Below are positions 62,931-64,000 of a stretch of DNA of 64,000 nucleotides, piece by piece. The notes beneath the pieces are model-generated. The model was not told the origin of the DNA and searched no databases. It saw nothing but the letters and a program-made list of their open reading frames with translations. Origin of the DNA: Idiomarina seosinensis (GTDB lineage Bacteria; Pseudomonadota; Gammaproteobacteria; Enterobacterales; Alteromonadaceae). The stretch covers positions 62,001 to 126,000 of the forward strand of contig NZ_PIQF01000004.1 in NCBI RefSeq assembly GCF_003987275.1, in the 5' to 3' direction. A program made the translations under genes and the position numbers. Position 1 is the first letter of the stretch. Each line of letters starts with the position of its first letter.

Positions 62931-64000
62931 CTAAAGCCGCGGTAATTTTCTCATTGCCCATAGACCAATCACAGGCCCGGGTAACAACAACAACGTGACC
63001 CATTCACTATAAAGTGGCCATAAACTGCTGGTTAACCAAATGGCAGGAATGGTTAACGAAAAGCCAATTGCATTCATTATAGCTAATGCTGAGCCGATTG
63101 TTTGCCTGGGGGAAAATTGTGCTGCAAGAGCAGAGAACTGTGGAGAGTCTGCAATTACCGTTAAGCCCCAAATGAATAGTACGACAAGTACTAGCCATCC
63201 AGGAAGGCCGTCAATTAATGGATAAGCCAAACAAATTAAGCCTGAAGTGAACAACGCTATTCTGGCAACGTTAACTCCACCGATTTTTTTACTGACCAAG
63301 CCCCCGGCAATACAGCCCACCGAGCCAATTGCAATGACTGTGAATGCTAGCCAGGGTAGCAATGTCATTGACAGATTCAGCTCCGCTAAGGGTTGTAACA
63401 ACAGCAGCGGTGCCAGCATCCAAAAGGCGTAAAGCTCCCAGCAGTGTCCAAAGTAGCCTACAGCAACGGCTTTGAAGCTGGGGCTTGAGAACGCCTTTAA
63501 GCCAGATTTTAATGCTGCCGCGCTGGCCACTGAGGGTAAATGAGGACCATTTCCGAGCCAGCCAACTATCAGGCCACCGGAAATAGCTAACACTGAAGCC
63601 AGCAGTAGAGGGAGTTCCCAGGCGAAATTTATAGTCGCGCCTCGCATCAAATGGGGAAGAGCCGTGCCTAATGTTAGCATTGCTAGTAACCAGGCAAGCG
63701 CACTGCCAGCATAGCGGGGCACCCAGGAAATCACCAGTTTCATACCCAAAGGATAGATACCCGCCAGACAGAGCCCGGTAAAGAAGCGTAGCATCCAGCC
63801 GGTGGTGAAGTGCTCTATGCCCACAATAAATAGCGCGTTGACCAAAGCGCCTGCAATACTGGCCACTAAAAATATGCGACTGGCACGATATTTATCAGCG
63901 AGACCTGTCAAAGCAATAGTTAAGGTACCGACAATGAAGCCTAATTGAACGGCTAGCGTTAAGCTGCCTAAATCTGCTTCGGTTAGCTGCTGTTGTGCTG
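62931..64000 (-). CDS. Major facilitator superfamily transporter (5' end beyond window)
   Basis: The reading frame is open to the right edge, so the start is missing. The visible 356 codons give about 11 membrane helices. The intracellular loop between helices 2 and 3, ADKYRASR, is the MFS signature, preceded by LTEADLGSLTLAVQLGF in the region before 63911. The C-terminal half shows FSPRQTIGSALAIMNAIGF. The substrate is unknown. A TTG within the gene at 63911 is not a likely start because the upstream codons continue the family fold. Confidence 0.85.
   Translation of the reverse strand, partial: AQQQLTEADLGSLTLAVQLGFIVGTLTIALTGLADKYRASRIFLVASIAGALVNALFIVGIEHFTTGWMLRFFTGLCLAGIYPLGMKLVISWVPRYAGSALAWLLAMLTLGTALPHLMRGATINFAWELPLLLASVLAISGGLIVGWLGNGPHLPSVASAAALKSGLKAFSSPSFKAVAVGYFGHCWELYAFWMLAPLLLLQPLAELNLSMTLLPWLAFTVIAIGSVGCIAGGLVSKKIGGVNVARIALFTSGLICLAYPLIDGLPGWLVLVVLFIWGLTVIADSPQFSALAAQFSPRQTIGSALAIMNAIGFSLTIPAIWLTSSLWPLYSEWVTLLLLPGPVIGLWAMRKLPRL

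Noticed and set aside
1-64000. tRNA genes, CRISPR arrays, insertion sequences, prophage or defence island
   Set aside because: None could be recognised; gene content is core metabolism and regulation, with no tandem repeats or transposase genes.

Overview
The window looks like a stretch of core chromosome from a marine gammaproteobacterium of the Alteromonadales, most like Idiomarina. This is inferred from protein similarity as I recall it and from gene order; no database was searched. Coding density is very high. I see no tRNA or rRNA gene, insertion sequence, prophage, CRISPR array or integron. Gene order keeps several blocks known from Escherichia coli: mrcA-hofMNOPQ-aroK-aroB-damX-dam, metL/metJ-rpmE-priA-ftsN-hslV-hslU-rraA, yihY-dtd-fabY, typA-glnA-ntrB-ntrC, cpxR-cpxA with fieF, and yicC/rph-pyrE.

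Layout. 1-9419 (minus strand) is one long co-directional run: an actin-like/secretin set of pilus or DNA-uptake genes, then shikimate genes aroK and aroB, damX, dam, and a tightly overlapping tail elaA-rsmJ-peroxiredoxin-baiN. 9549-16654 holds mrcA (PBP1A), metL convergent to it, the methionine repressor metJ, a short malic enzyme and rpmE. 16824-23416 (plus strand) is priA-argS-ftsN-like-hslV-hslU. 23420-32451 has a membrane c-di-GMP phosphodiesterase, rraA, and the histidine-degradation set hutG, hutI, hutC, hutU and hutH. These convert histidine to urocanate, imidazolonepropionate, formiminoglutamate and finally glutamate. 32462-38728 carries fabY-dtd-yihY, a short-chain dehydrogenase, small envelope proteins, a flavin reductase, an AcrR-like repressor and a hemolysin III family protein. 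38777-44932 is the nitrogen-assimilation locus (typA, glnA, ntrB, ntrC). 45013-48954 is the Cpx-like envelope stress system with pldB and fieF. 49032-57545 mixes RNA modification and processing genes, two secreted proteins of uncertain role, pyrimidine synthesis, a dioxygenase and a cation exchanger. 57671-64000 holds small unknowns, a DUF885 lipoprotein, a UbiA-family enzyme, ppiC, a methyltransferase-like membrane protein, upp and a transporter cut by the window end.

Regulatory sites can be read directly for several units. glnA has a sigma-54 promoter with two upstream NtrC sites. metJ has met boxes and a sigma-70 promoter. The hutI/hutC gap has a HutC-like dyad. An AcrR-type operator lies upstream of the TetR-family gene, a CpxR-type repeat lies ahead of cpxR, and a heat-shock-like promoter lies ahead of hslVU. 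The most interesting unexplained structure is the hslV leader: the ribosome binding site is complementary to an upstream segment that overlaps the -10 of that promoter, so transcripts starting at the promoter should lack the inhibitory arm while read-through transcripts keep it. Other points worth checking are an apparent HofO-HofP fusion, rraA translationally coupled to hutG, and repeated 4-bp stop-to-stop overlaps between convergent genes. I did not find a clearly new multi-gene system such as a defence island; the window is mainly housekeeping.
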